Origin: Spirosoma sp. KUDC1026
Lineage (GTDB): Bacteria; Bacteroidota; Bacteroidia; Cytophagales; Spirosomataceae
Direction of reading: 5' to 3'
Length of the DNA stretch: 64,000 nucleotides
NCBI RefSeq assembly: GCF_013375035.1
Contig: NZ_CP056032.1
Coordinates: 2,832,001-2,896,000 of the forward strand
Part shown: positions 24,644 to 33,447 of the stretch, piece after piece
Layout: the number at the start of each line of letters is the position of its first letter
Position numbering within the stretch: position 1 is the stretch's first letter
Notes under the pieces: generated by a model
What the model was told of the DNA's origin: nothing
Seen by the model: the letters and a program-made list of their open reading frames with translations, nothing else
Databases searched by the model: none
Position numbers and translations under genes: made by a program

Positions 24644-27121
24644 ATGAGGTTACCGTTTACAATACTATGTATGTTGGTCAGTTTGTGCTCGTTGGCGCAG
24701 ACTGGAGGAATAAAAGGACACGTAACGAACGAGACTGAGGACCCGCTTGAGTCCATCCACATTTCAATAAAAGGAACCACTCGGGGGGCCATGACGAATG
24801 CTTCCGGCGAGTTCTTTCTGTCGGGCTTAGCGGCCGAAAAATATCAGCTTGTTGTGTCGGGCGTGGGCTACCAGGCAATCGAGCGTTCCGCTACCGTAAC
24901 GGATAATGCTATACTGACCCTGGAACTGACCTTACGGGAGACCGCCCAGCAGCTCCAGACCGTTGAGATTATTGGCCGGCGCGAAACGACCTACAAGAAT
25001 GATCAGTCATTCATTGCCAGCAAGACTGCAACGCCATTGAAGGAAGTACCCCAGGCGGTTGCCTACGTAACGAAAGAGCTGATTCGCGACCAAGCGGCCT
25101 TTACGGTCGGCGACGTGGTCAAGAATATGAGCGGGGTCAACCAATTTACGTTTTACGACGATCTGACCATCCGGGGATTCCGGATGAACGGCGGCAGCAC
25201 AACGCAGTTGTTCAACGGATTACGCACGTTTTCGGGCTTCTGGAAGCAGCCGCCCGTCAATTACCTGGAACGGGTTGAAGTGGTGAAAGGAGCCGCTTCG
25301 GCGCTGTACGGGAACACTTCGCCGGGAGGGACCATCAACCGGGTAACGAAGAAACCGTTGACAACCCCGCAAAAATCACTGCAGTTTACGACGGGGAGCT
25401 TCAATACGTTGCGGGCGCTGGCAGATTTCACCGGACCGATGAACGAAGAAAAAACCTTGCTTTACCGCATCAACGTGGGCTACGTCAACGCGCAGTCATT
25501 CCGGAACCTACAGTTTGACAAGAATATCGTCATTGCCCCTTCGGTGTCGTTCCTGCCGACCAGCCGCACGCGGATCAACTTCGACCTTGTCTATAACAAG
25601 TCGAACAGTCGACTCGACCGGGGCCAGTCGGTTGCTGGTAATGACCTGTACTCTAGCTCAATTGCTACGTCGCTCAACGCTATCAACGACTACCTGAACG
25701 AAGAAACCTACTTGATTACGACTTCCTTCAACCATCAGTTAGGCAACAACACGGCGATTAACCTGGCTTATCTGCGTACGGGCTACACCGAAAATCTGCT
25801 CGAACACCGGAGCAGCAATGTCAACGCGATTGATTCGGCCGGACGGGCTATCGATAATCTGGTTGCCCGGCAGGTGTTTGTCCGGCAGACCAAGTCATTC
25901 ATGGATAATGTGTCTCTGTTCCTGAATCATAATTTTGCGACGGGGCGGGTGGAACACAAATTCGTGGCGGGCTACGACTACATCCAGTCGTCGACTCCCA
26001 AAGGATCGGGACAGCAAACGGCCAATGGGTATTTGCTCAAAGCGGGCGGAGCCACTGCGTATAACCCCAAAACCCCCGAACGATACGTATTCTACAATTA
26101 CACCGCGCCAAATGGGATAGTACGCAGCATTCCCAAGCCCAACGTACCGTCTTACGACCTAGCCCTTCAGAACAACCAGCTGGAAGACCCGACGAAGTAC
26201 ACGTATAACGTTGTCGCGAACGCGTCTACCACGCCGGTGATGTATCAGTTGCATGGACTCTACCTACAGGAGCAGGCTAAATTCGATCGATTGCAGCTGC
26301 TGCTTGGCCTGCGGTACGACACCTACGTTGACAAGAAGGGCTACACCACCAACAATGAAACAAACGTCATTCAACACGCGCTACTGCCCCGGATTGGCGC
26401 GGTCTATACGCTGACGAACAACGTCAACATCTACGGTACCTATACCAAAGGATATAACCCGCAGGATGCGACGGTGCAGAGCGATCCCCTGTCGGGAGGC
26501 CCCTTTGACCCCATCGAGAGCAGCCTGACCGAAGCTGGTTTGAAAACGGAGTGGTTCAACGGTCGGCTGACCGCCAATTTAGCTGTGTACAACATCATTC
26601 AGCGCAACACGCTTTATTCAGCGAATGCCGCCGATAATCCAAACCTGATGCGGCAGATCGGGCAGGAACAGGCGAAAGGTGTGGAAGTGGACGCTACGGG
26701 TAGCATCCTGCCAAACTGGAACATCATTGTTGCGTACAGTTACAATGACGCGAAAATCACGGATGGGGGAGTCCGGGCCGCCGATCAGGTATTGGTTAAC
26801 CTGCAAAAACCCAACGCGCCTAAGCAGCAGGGGAGCTTCTGGACAAAGTATACCTTCGTTTCGCCGATGCTCAATGGATTAGGCCTTGGCCTGGGGGGCA
26901 ACTTTGTGACAGAACGTAACCTGTCGCTCAACAACGCGCAGACGATTCCGGGCTATACGCTCCTCAACGCGGCTGTATATTATAAAATTGATAAGTTTCA
27001 GTTCCAGGTTAACCTTAACAACCTGGCAAACAAGACGTATTGGGTAGGCGGCTACGATTATCTGCGGTTGTTTCCGGGCGCCCCCCGAAACTTCATGGCA
27101 ACCGTCTCCTACGTGTTTTAA
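24644..27121 (+). CDS. TonB-dependent siderophore receptor
   Basis: 825 aa outer-membrane receptor. A signal peptide (to CSLAQ) is followed by a carboxypeptidase-like regulatory domain (~22-105, GGIKGHVTNETEDPLESI), a plug (~120-230: EVPQAVAYVTKELIRDQ, NMSGVNQF, ERVEVVKGAASALYG) and a 22-strand barrel ending MATVSYVF with a terminal Phe. The plug form is that of ferric siderophore receptors (FhuA/FecA group). ATG at 24644 lies 37 bases after a good promoter with an operator-like palindrome. Together with the PepSY gene 33 bases downstream it forms an iron-acquisition pair. The siderophore is unknown and no biosynthesis genes are near. Confidence 0.93.
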   Translation: MRLPFTILCMLVSLCSLAQTGGIKGHVTNETEDPLESIHISIKGTTRGAMTNASGEFFLSGLAAEKYQLVVSGVGYQAIERSATVTDNAILTLELTLRETAQQLQTVEIIGRRETTYKNDQSFIASKTATPLKEVPQAVAYVTKELIRDQAAFTVGDVVKNMSGVNQFTFYDDLTIRGFRMNGGSTTQLFNGLRTFSGFWKQPPVNYLERVEVVKGAASALYGNTSPGGTINRVTKKPLTTPQKSLQFTTGSFNTLRALADFTGPMNEEKTLLYRINVGYVNAQSFRNLQFDKNIVIAPSVSFLPTSRTRINFDLVYNKSNSRLDRGQSVAGNDLYSSSIATSLNAINDYLNEETYLITTSFNHQLGNNTAINLAYLRTGYTENLLEHRSSNVNAIDSAGRAIDNLVARQVFVRQTKSFMDNVSLFLNHNFATGRVEHKFVAGYDYIQSSTPKGSGQQTANGYLLKAGGATAYNPKTPERYVFYNYTAPNGIVRSIPKPNVPSYDLALQNNQLEDPTKYTYNVVANASTTPVMYQLHGLYLQEQAKFDRLQLLLGLRYDTYVDKKGYTTNNETNVIQHALLPRIGAVYTLTNNVNIYGTYTKGYNPQDATVQSDPLSGGPFDPIESSLTEAGLKTEWFNGRLTANLAVYNIIQRNTLYSANAADNPNLMRQIGQEQAKGVEVDATGSILPNWNIIVAYSYNDAKITDGGVRAADQVLVNLQKPNAPKQQGSFWTKYTFVSPMLNGLGLGLGGNFVTERNLSLNNAQTIPGYTLLNAAVYYKIDKFQFQVNLNNLANKTYWVGGYDYLRLFPGAPRNFMATVSYVF

Positions 27122-27154
27122 GCATAGCACAAACGAGTGTAATCAACTGATCTG

Positions 27155-28333
27155 GTGAAACTAACTGTCAAATCTGTTCTGGCCCAGCTGCATTTGTGGC
27201 TGGGCCTGGCTTCTGGCCTGGTCGTTTTTATTGTGGCCCTAACCGGCTCGCTCCTCGTTTTCGAGCACGAGCTGGAGCCACTAATCGATTCCGGTTTTCA
27301 TGCGGTATCGGTACCGGACCATCAGCGTCGGGTGCCTATCGATCAGTTAGTTAACACGGCTACGCAACAGGTCGGTAAGAAGGAAATCAGCCGGATCATT
27401 GTTGAGCCAGGTCCGGATCGAACCGTTGTCGTCGAGTTTCGCCAGAGTAAGAAACCAAAAGACATCCTGGCTGTGGCGCTTGATCCCTACACGGGAAACG
27501 TCGTTGATTCGCGGCAGGAAGAGGACGCCTTTTTCTCGGTGGTGTTGCGGCTGCACCGTTACCTGTGTCTGGGCGATACGGGTAAGATCATCACAGGCTT
27601 ATCGTGCAGTGCATTCCTGCTTATTATGGTGTCGGGGCTGGTCATGTGGTGGCCAAATCGAAAAAATAAGGCGCAGCGGTTTCGGGTTAAATGGGATGCG
27701 TCTTTTAAGCGACTCAACTGGGATCTGCACGCCGTGCTGGGCTTTTACGTCCTTCCGTTCGTGTTTCTGATTGCCCTGACCGGGCTGGTCTGGAGTTACA
27801 AGTGGGTGAACAACCTACTGTTCTACGCGCTCGACGGGAAACCCCAGCAAAAACGGGAAGCACCGGCTAACCTATCCCGTCCCGGTGCGCATCAGGGGTA
27901 TCCGCTGGAAAATATCTACGCGCAAACGAACCGCCAATTACCGCATTCGGGAAAGATCCTGATTACGTTTCCCGAAAAGAAAGATCAGGCAATCACGGTG
28001 TCCAAAGCGAACGACGAGGCTGCGATCAGTAACATTGTCGATTTCCTGTACTTCGACGCCCGGACGACTCACCTAATCAGTCAGCGGCTGTACGATCAGG
28101 AAACGAAGGGCTTTAAGGCTCGTCGGCTCATTTTTCCCATTCATACCGGTAGTCTGTTGGGCTGGCCAACGAAGCTCATTGCCCTAGTCGTTGCCCTGCT
28201 GACGGCTACGTTACCCGTCACCGGATTTTTGGTCTGGTGGGGAAAACGGAAAAAGAAGCCAACGCCGAAGCATACCCGTCAGCGCTCGGGAATGAGTCAC
28301 GTGCCCCCAATTCGGAAACCGGTGCTGAAATAA
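27155..28333 (+). CDS. PepSY-associated membrane protein (putative siderophore-iron reductase)
   Basis: 392 aa with GTG start at 27155. Four membrane helices (about 10-35, 145-168, 195-220 and 335-360) surround a periplasmic PepSY domain. The conserved histidines of LAQLHLWLGL, VVLRLHRYLCLG, NWDLHAVLGF and FPIHTGSLLGWP are placed as in heme-binding PepSY proteins of the FsqB/FegB type, which release iron from siderophores at the inner membrane. Its position directly after a siderophore receptor supports that role. The end lies four bases before the convergent moeA stop. Confidence 0.87.
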   Translation: MKLTVKSVLAQLHLWLGLASGLVVFIVALTGSLLVFEHELEPLIDSGFHAVSVPDHQRRVPIDQLVNTATQQVGKKEISRIIVEPGPDRTVVVEFRQSKKPKDILAVALDPYTGNVVDSRQEEDAFFSVVLRLHRYLCLGDTGKIITGLSCSAFLLIMVSGLVMWWPNRKNKAQRFRVKWDASFKRLNWDLHAVLGFYVLPFVFLIALTGLVWSYKWVNNLLFYALDGKPQQKREAPANLSRPGAHQGYPLENIYAQTNRQLPHSGKILITFPEKKDQAITVSKANDEAAISNIVDFLYFDARTTHLISQRLYDQETKGFKARRLIFPIHTGSLLGWPTKLIALVVALLTATLPVTGFLVWWGKRKKKPTPKHTRQRSGMSHVPPIRKPVLK

Positions 28334-28336
28334 GGA

Positions 28337-29563
28337 TTAGCCCCGCGTTGACCAGATCGGGAAAGCGGTACCCTGCTCGAAGGAGGACTGGCTGGCGGGT
28401 AGCTCCATGAATGCATCGGCGTCGAGCAGGTTCGCAAAGTCAGCCGAGCCGGAGCCAGGTAACGGATGCGCCAGCAACCGACCATCAGATGCCGATTCGA
28501 GCCACACGGGAACAAAATACGTGACCGGCGGCTGGAACGTAACGGACTGGGCCAATTGGGCGTATCGCACTGGCGGTGTCGGAATTCCCAGGCAGGCTTT
28601 CAGATAAGGCAGTACGTATCGGTACGCACACAGTACCGTCGATACGGGGTTACCCGGTAAACCAAAAACCGCTTTGGCGGCCACCGCTTTGACGGCCACC
28701 GTTTTGTCGGCTGTAGTACCAAACAAGAGTGGTTTGCCAGGGCGCTGCTTGATCTGGTGAAACTGCTGCTGAACGCCCAGCCGGGCTAGTACACTGGGTA
28801 CAAAATCGGCTTTCCCGGCCGAAACACCCCCGCTCAAAACCAAGACGTCGTTGTCGGCCAGCAGGGCAGCCAGTCGATCGGTCATGGTTGTTTCATTGTC
28901 AACGATATGATGCAACGTAGCGTGTATGCCCAGCGAAGCCAGAGCCGCCCGAAGCATGTACGTATTCGACCGACGAATCTGGTAGGGCAGGGGTGTGTCG
29001 GCAACGTCAACCAATTCGTCTCCCGTGGAAATCAGCGCTACGCGGGGCTGAGTGGTTACCGTGAGTGTCGCCTGGCCAACGGATGCGGCTACGGCCAGTT
29101 CGGCAGGACCTAACCGGGTTCCAACTGGCAATAACGTATCACCGGCCCGGCGGTCGGTAGCCCGAAAATGCAGATGCTGGCCCTTTGTTACGTCCTCGAT
29201 AGTAATTGTTGCCTGCCCGTCGGCTATTGTTACGTCTTCGTAACGGATAATGGTATCGGCTCCCTGCGGCAGCATCGAGCCCGTCATGACTTCCAGGCAC
29301 GTGTTTTCATCAGATAGCGTTTGCTGTGGCTGCCCCGCAAACTGAGTGCCTGAAACCCGAAATGTACGCTGTCCGTTTTGATAATCTGCGTAACGAATAG
29401 CAATGCCATCCATTGCTACCCGATCAAAGGGCGGAAAATCGCGATCCGCCAGTACCGCTTCACGCAGGACACGGCCGTCCGCTTCGTCAATAGAAACGGT
29501 CTCGGCGGGTAAGGTGAGCAAGTGCTGTTGGGTTAGGGCAAAGGCATCGGCAACGGGAAGCAT
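28337..29563 (-). CDS. moeA: Molybdopterin molybdotransferase
   Basis: 408 aa. MoeA domains in order: N-terminal (DADGRVLREAVLADRDFPPFDRVAMDGIA), MPT-binding MogA-like domain (STGDELVD, VLSGGVSAGKADF, FGLPGNPVSTVLCAY) and C-terminal beta domain. It inserts molybdate into adenylylated molybdopterin to complete Mo cofactor. Divergent from moaC and mobA; the other moa genes are not in the window. It should serve molybdoenzymes such as the hydroxylase at the window start. Confidence 0.94.
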   Translation of the reverse strand: MLPVADAFALTQQHLLTLPAETVSIDEADGRVLREAVLADRDFPPFDRVAMDGIAIRYADYQNGQRTFRVSGTQFAGQPQQTLSDENTCLEVMTGSMLPQGADTIIRYEDVTIADGQATITIEDVTKGQHLHFRATDRRAGDTLLPVGTRLGPAELAVAASVGQATLTVTTQPRVALISTGDELVDVADTPLPYQIRRSNTYMLRAALASLGIHATLHHIVDNETTMTDRLAALLADNDVLVLSGGVSAGKADFVPSVLARLGVQQQFHQIKQRPGKPLLFGTTADKTVAVKAVAAKAVFGLPGNPVSTVLCAYRYVLPYLKACLGIPTPPVRYAQLAQSVTFQPPVTYFVPVWLESASDGRLLAHPLPGSGSADFANLLDADAFMELPASQSSFEQGTAFPIWSTRG

Positions 29564-29578
29564 ATGATTACTTACGGT

Positions 29579-29586
29579 TAACTTTG
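29579..29586 (+). promoter_or_regulatory. Putative -7 box for moaC-mobA
   Basis: TAACTTTG matches the Bacteroidota -7 consensus TAnnTTTG and lies 58 bases before the moaC ATG. No good -33 TTG is seen at the ideal distance, so the assignment is moderate. Confidence 0.45.
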
Positions 29587-29644
29587 TTGGAGAAGAGCAA
29601 AGACAACCACAAAAAACGGCATCCTGCCCAAAAAAACATACCCG

Positions 29645-30118
29645 ATGAATACCTTATCGCATATTACGCCCGACGGAAATCCCGGCATGGTCGACGTTGG
29701 TGCTAAAATTGTTTCCCGCCGGACGGCCCGTGCCCGATCGCTGGTGACGCTTGGCCCCGACATTATGCAGCACCTGACCGGCACTGATATTCAGACGAAA
29801 AAAGGCCCCGTCTTTCAAACCGCGATCATTGCCGGTACGATGGCCGCCAAACGAACCGACGACCTGATTCCGCTTTGTCATTCGCTGGGCCTGGATAACT
29901 GTACCATCACCATCACTACCGAAGATGATGAGGCTGTGATCGACTGCACCGTTTCGACCGAAGGTAAAACGGGCGTGGAGATGGAAGCGCTGGTGGGGGC
30001 ATCGGTTGCTGCGTTGACGATCTACGACATGTGCAAAGCCCTCTCGCACGACATCGTGATCCGGGAAACGAAACTGATGGAGAAAACCGGCGGCAAACGA
30101 GATTTCAAACGTGACTAA
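29645..30118 (+). CDS. moaC: Cyclic pyranopterin monophosphate synthase
   Basis: 157 aa, the usual length. Signature motifs are present: MVDVGAKIVSRRTARA, KRTDDLIPLCHSLGLDN (catalytic His/Lys region), TGVEMEALVGASVAALTIYDMCKA and the catalytic Lys in KLMEKTGGKRDF. With MoaA it turns GTP into cyclic pyranopterin monophosphate. No moaA is present here. The stop overlaps the mobA GTG start by eight bases, so the two are coupled. Confidence 0.95.
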   Translation: MNTLSHITPDGNPGMVDVGAKIVSRRTARARSLVTLGPDIMQHLTGTDIQTKKGPVFQTAIIAGTMAAKRTDDLIPLCHSLGLDNCTITITTEDDEAVIDCTVSTEGKTGVEMEALVGASVAALTIYDMCKALSHDIVIRETKLMEKTGGKRDFKRD

Positions 30119-30710
30119 GCTCAATGGCCTGGTGCTGGCCGGAGGACGAAGTACGCGCATGGGAGAAGACAAATCGCAGTTGAATTACCACGGCAAACCC
30201 CAGCGTGAGCACCTGACCGATCTGTTACGTCCCTACTGCACGCAGGTGTTCTGGTCGGTCAACACCGATCAGGCCGCTGCTCTAGCGGGAACAACGCAGC
30301 CGCTCGTTGTCGACGCGTTTGACGTACCAACGCCCCTGAACGGAATTTTGTCGGCCTTACAGCACGAACCGGATGCCGCCTGGCTGGTGGTGGCCTGTGA
30401 TATGCCCCTGCTGACAAATCGATCGCTGGATGCCCTGATCGACGGACGAAATCCGGCGAAGCTGGCTACCGTTTTTTATGATTCGGATGGCCGCTTACCC
30501 GAGCCGCTGCTGGGTATTTATGAACCCGCGTTCTGGCCGGTCATGCAGAAGGCTGTAGCACAGGGGGTGCAGTCTCCCCGGACGTTGTTACGTATGAACG
30601 ACACACAACTTCTGACAGTGCCCGATCTGCGGGAATTGACGAATAGTAATGACCCCGCGGGGCGGGATGCTATTCTAACCCAAACAACGGCCGGGGATTC
30701 GCGTTCATAG
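30111..30710 (+). CDS. mobA: Molybdenum cofactor guanylyltransferase
   Basis: 199 aa, GTG start at 30111 inside the end of moaC. The nucleotidyltransferase signature LAGGRSTRMGEDKSQL starts at residue 9, and the metal-binding Asp is in VVACDMPLLT. It adds GMP to Mo-molybdopterin to make the MGD form, used by DMSO-reductase-family enzymes; the hydroxylase at the window start would normally use the MPT or MCD form, so another molybdoenzyme presumably exists in the genome. Confidence 0.88.
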   Translation: MTKLNGLVLAGGRSTRMGEDKSQLNYHGKPQREHLTDLLRPYCTQVFWSVNTDQAAALAGTTQPLVVDAFDVPTPLNGILSALQHEPDAAWLVVACDMPLLTNRSLDALIDGRNPAKLATVFYDSDGRLPEPLLGIYEPAFWPVMQKAVAQGVQSPRTLLRMNDTQLLTVPDLRELTNSNDPAGRDAILTQTTAGDSRS

Positions 30711-30724
30711 CAGAAACAGAAACG

Positions 30725-31333
30725 ATGAACAGACTTCGACAACTGGCACTGGCGGCCGGATCGGTTTTACTGGGGGCATCCGCTTCGGCGCAGCGCGTAA
30801 CACCCAGCCCGGAATTGCAGCGCTTTAGTGAGCAGCGCATCCGCCATCAAAAAACGCTGGGGCTGGCGCTGGGGGGCTATGCCCTGGCGAACATTGCCGT
30901 TGGTGCCATTGGCGCCGGGCAGACCACGGGCGAGACAAAATACTTCCACCGGATGAACGTCTACTGGAATCTGGTGAACCTGGGTATTGCCGGCGTCGGT
31001 TTGCTGGGGTCACGCAGGCAGAATGCCGGCGGTGAAACGCTGAGTCAGGCTGTCCGGCAGCACGAAAACATGAAGCAGGTGCTGTTGCTCAACGCTGGCC
31101 TGGACGTAGCCTATCTGGCCGGCGGGGCTTACCTGATGGAGCGCGCTAAAACTCATGCCGACAAAGCCGATCAACTGCGTGGTTACGGTAAGTCGGTACT
31201 GATACAGGGCGGTTTCTTACTGGCGTTTGATCTGGTGAACTACCTTATTTTCAAAAACCGGGGCGACAAACAGGAACAGCAGCTCCTGGAGGTGACGCCG
31301 TCGGGAGTGGGCATTGTGCTGCCGATTAAATGA
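30725..31333 (+). CDS. Conserved exported membrane-like hypothetical protein
   Basis: 202 aa. An N-terminal signal (to ASASAQ) is followed by four weakly hydrophobic, glycine- and alanine-rich segments (about 45-62, 78-96, 120-138 and 160-180). The repeated pattern of Tyr/Asn at segment ends (YWNLVNLGI, DLVNYLIF) suggests a small bundle. The type is common in Bacteroidota; no function known. It lies 14 bases after mobA. Confidence 0.72.
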   Translation: MNRLRQLALAAGSVLLGASASAQRVTPSPELQRFSEQRIRHQKTLGLALGGYALANIAVGAIGAGQTTGETKYFHRMNVYWNLVNLGIAGVGLLGSRRQNAGGETLSQAVRQHENMKQVLLLNAGLDVAYLAGGAYLMERAKTHADKADQLRGYGKSVLIQGGFLLAFDLVNYLIFKNRGDKQEQQLLEVTPSGVGIVLPIK

Positions 31334-31397
31334 GCCATTGGCCGAACTAATCGATAAGCGGAGCGGTTCTGCGATAATTTACTAATCGCAACGAGCT

Positions 31398-32213
31398 ATG
31401 CAGGCAGTTTTACAACCCTTTCAGACAGTCATCGATCAGGCCATTCATATCATTCAACAGGACGCGGAAGCGATTGGACTGGCGGCTGGTGGTTCCTGGA
31501 TATCAGGTGACATCGACGCCTACTCAGACCTTGATCTGGTGCTGGTTACTACTAACCCCGTTGCTCCTGACCTCGAGTCGATGCGAGCCTGGGCAGCCCG
31601 CATAGGAACCATGCTGGCGTCGTTTCGGGGCGATCACGTGGGCGAACCTCGTTTGTTGATTGCCCTCTACGCTGATCCCCTGCTGCACGTCGATATCAAA
31701 TTTCTGACGCTGGCCGAGTTTTACCACCGGGTTGAAGATCCGGTCATTCTCTGGGAGCGTGATCAACAGCTGAGTGCTGTCCTGAGTCAGTCGATGGCTT
31801 CATACCCGACCTTTGATTATCAGGGTATGGAAGATCGTTTCTGGATCTGGATACACTACGCGCTGCTCAAAGTTGGGCGGGGGGAGTATTTTGAAGCGCT
31901 GGATTTCATTGCCTTCGTGCGAAATGTGGTAATTGGTCCGCTGCTGCACCTGAAAAACGGAAACCTGCCGCGGGGAGTACGACGGGTAGAGACGACAATT
32001 AGTGCCAACGACCTGGCCAATCTTAAAAAAACGGTAGCCATGCCAGAACGTAACTCATTGCTAGCCAGTCTAGTCGAGGTGATCCGGCTATACGTAGGCT
32101 TGCGAGACCAGCTTGCTCCTCCTACTTTGCAGAAAAACAACGCGGCTAAGGAAGCCATTAACGAATACTTTGCTGTCATTCAGACAACAGCAATAACGGA
32201 AGTGAATGAATAA
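31398..32213 (+). CDS. Nucleotidyltransferase-fold protein
   Basis: 271 aa. The N-terminal third carries a polymerase-beta-like nucleotidyltransferase site: GGSWISGDIDAYSDLDLVLV with the GS and DxD motifs, and a third acidic residue in HVDIKFLTLAEF. The remaining two thirds are helical. Resembles aminoglycoside adenylyltransferase-like or MNT-fold proteins, but no partner toxin gene is adjacent. It overlaps the deaminase gene by eight bases. Confidence 0.78.
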   Translation: MQAVLQPFQTVIDQAIHIIQQDAEAIGLAAGGSWISGDIDAYSDLDLVLVTTNPVAPDLESMRAWAARIGTMLASFRGDHVGEPRLLIALYADPLLHVDIKFLTLAEFYHRVEDPVILWERDQQLSAVLSQSMASYPTFDYQGMEDRFWIWIHYALLKVGRGEYFEALDFIAFVRNVVIGPLLHLKNGNLPRGVRRVETTISANDLANLKKTVAMPERNSLLASLVEVIRLYVGLRDQLAPPTLQKNNAAKEAINEYFAVIQTTAITEVNE

Positions 32214-32682
32214 TCAGGACGAACAGTTTTTGCGCGCAGCCATCGAACTGGCCCGTGAGGGGATGCTGACCGGACAGGGTGGTCCATTTGGGGCTATCAT
32301 TGTCCGAGATGGTGAAATAATTGGAAAAGGGTGCAACCAGGTGACGTCGACCAATGACCCAACGGCGCACGCGGAAATAGTCGCCATCCGGGATGCCTGC
32401 CAGACGATCGGCGCCTTTCAGCTGACGGGTTGTACCCTGTATGCGTCCTGCGAGCCTTGCCCCATGTGTCTGGGGGCCATCTACTGGGCGCGTCCCGACC
32501 GGATCGTATACGGCGCTTACCACTCCGACGCGGCCGGTGCCGGTTTCGATGATCAGTTCATTTACGAAGAACTCGACAAATCCCGTGAGCATCGCCACAT
32601 TCCCATGCAGCAGCTCCTGCGCGACGAAGCCGACGCGGTCTTTAAGGAGTGGATCATTTTAGAAAATAAGGTTCATTATTAA
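32206..32682 (+). CDS. Nucleoside deaminase, guanine deaminase-like
   Basis: 158 aa zinc deaminase of the CDA fold. Zinc ligands and the proton-shuttling Glu are in DPTAHAEIVAIRDAC (HAE) and CEPCPMCLGAIYW (PCxxC). The length and C-terminal FKEWIILENK tail match GuaD-type guanine deaminases rather than TadA, which is distinguished by a different tRNA-binding end. Converts guanine to xanthine if so. Translationally coupled to the nucleotidyltransferase gene by an 8-base overlap. Confidence 0.87.
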   Translation: MNNQDEQFLRAAIELAREGMLTGQGGPFGAIIVRDGEIIGKGCNQVTSTNDPTAHAEIVAIRDACQTIGAFQLTGCTLYASCEPCPMCLGAIYWARPDRIVYGAYHSDAAGAGFDDQFIYEELDKSREHRHIPMQQLLRDEADAVFKEWIILENKVHY

Positions 32683-32687
32683 AAAAA

Positions 32688-32760
32688 GGAGGATAGGGAG
32701 GAAGGGATGCTGACGCACAGACGTGAATTTTACACTCGTTTTCTTTCCTCCCTCTCCTCC
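32688..32760. repeat. Long purine/pyrimidine hairpin in the leader of the thiamine kinase gene
   Basis: The all-purine-but-one tract 32688-32705 pairs with the pyrimidine tract 32743-32760: 16 Watson-Crick pairs, one G-T and one mismatch over 18. A further pyrimidine run continues to 32784. It separates two same-strand genes and could attenuate or terminate transcription. Confidence 0.6.
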
Positions 32761-32784
32761 TTCCCCCCTTTCCTCCCCTCTTTT

Positions 32785-33447
32785 ATGTCCTCCCATCACG
32801 TTATTCGCGAGAAACAGGAACCGGCGTTGCTGATTGCCAATGGCGAAGCCTGCCAGCCGGAACTATTGGGGCAGTTGCTCGAATGGAGTCCAACGGTCGT
32901 CGTGCTCGACAGCGCTATATGGCGGGTACTTGAGCTGGGTATCAAAGTCGACGTACTGCTCGGTGATTTTGACCGGAATCTGGATTTAGATACGATCCGG
33001 GCGCAGCAATACCCGCTTGACGTCGTGCACGCACCCGATCAGAATAAGACCGATTTACACAAGGGCATCGAGTACCTGATTGAGCGCGGTTATCCAGCGG
33101 TAAATATTGTCTGGGCCACTGGCCGTCGGGCGGATCATACTATTGCGAACCTAACGGATATTGTCCGCTACAAGGATCAGATCCGTATGGTGATCCTGGA
33201 TGATTACTCGAAAGTATTTCCGCTGGTTGGTCGGTTTGAGAAATGGTACGCGGCCCAAACGCCCATCTCCCTCATTCCGGTCGGGACCGTTGAAGGTGTG
33301 GTGACAGAAGGACTGACCTATAACCTGCACGACGAGAGCCTGACGCTTGGCTACCGAACGAGTAGCAGCAACGAAGTCGCGGAGGATGGGTTCGTCCGTA
33401 TTGCAGCCAGAACCGGCGATCTGCTCATCATGGAATGCTGGGACTAG
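32785..33447 (+). CDS. Thiamine diphosphokinase
   Basis: 220 aa from ATG at 32785. The frame is open from 32707, but the extra 26 residues are encoded by the pyrimidine-rich hairpin arm and look unlike protein. Core motifs of thiamine pyrophosphokinase: LLIANGE, DSAIWRVLELGI, VDVLLGDFDR (usually GDFDS), DQNKTDLHKGIEYL and WATGRRADHTIANL. Converts thiamine to thiamine diphosphate with ATP. No TPP riboswitch is seen upstream. The 3' end overlaps the convergent acyltransferase gene by 20 bases. Confidence 0.85.
   Translation: MSSHHVIREKQEPALLIANGEACQPELLGQLLEWSPTVVVLDSAIWRVLELGIKVDVLLGDFDRNLDLDTIRAQQYPLDVVHAPDQNKTDLHKGIEYLIERGYPAVNIVWATGRRADHTIANLTDIVRYKDQIRMVILDDYSKVFPLVGRFEKWYAAQTPISLIPVGTVEGVVTEGLTYNLHDESLTLGYRTSSSNEVAEDGFVRIAARTGDLLIMECWD

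Noticed and set aside
32707..32784. Longer N-terminus for thiamine diphosphokinase
   Set aside because: The extra residues come from the pyrimidine hairpin arm (Ser/Pro/Phe-rich) and the kinase motif pattern begins after ATG 32785.
32683..32784. TPP riboswitch before the thiamine gene
   Set aside because: No CUGAGA-type thi-box element is seen; the leader is a purine/pyrimidine hairpin only.
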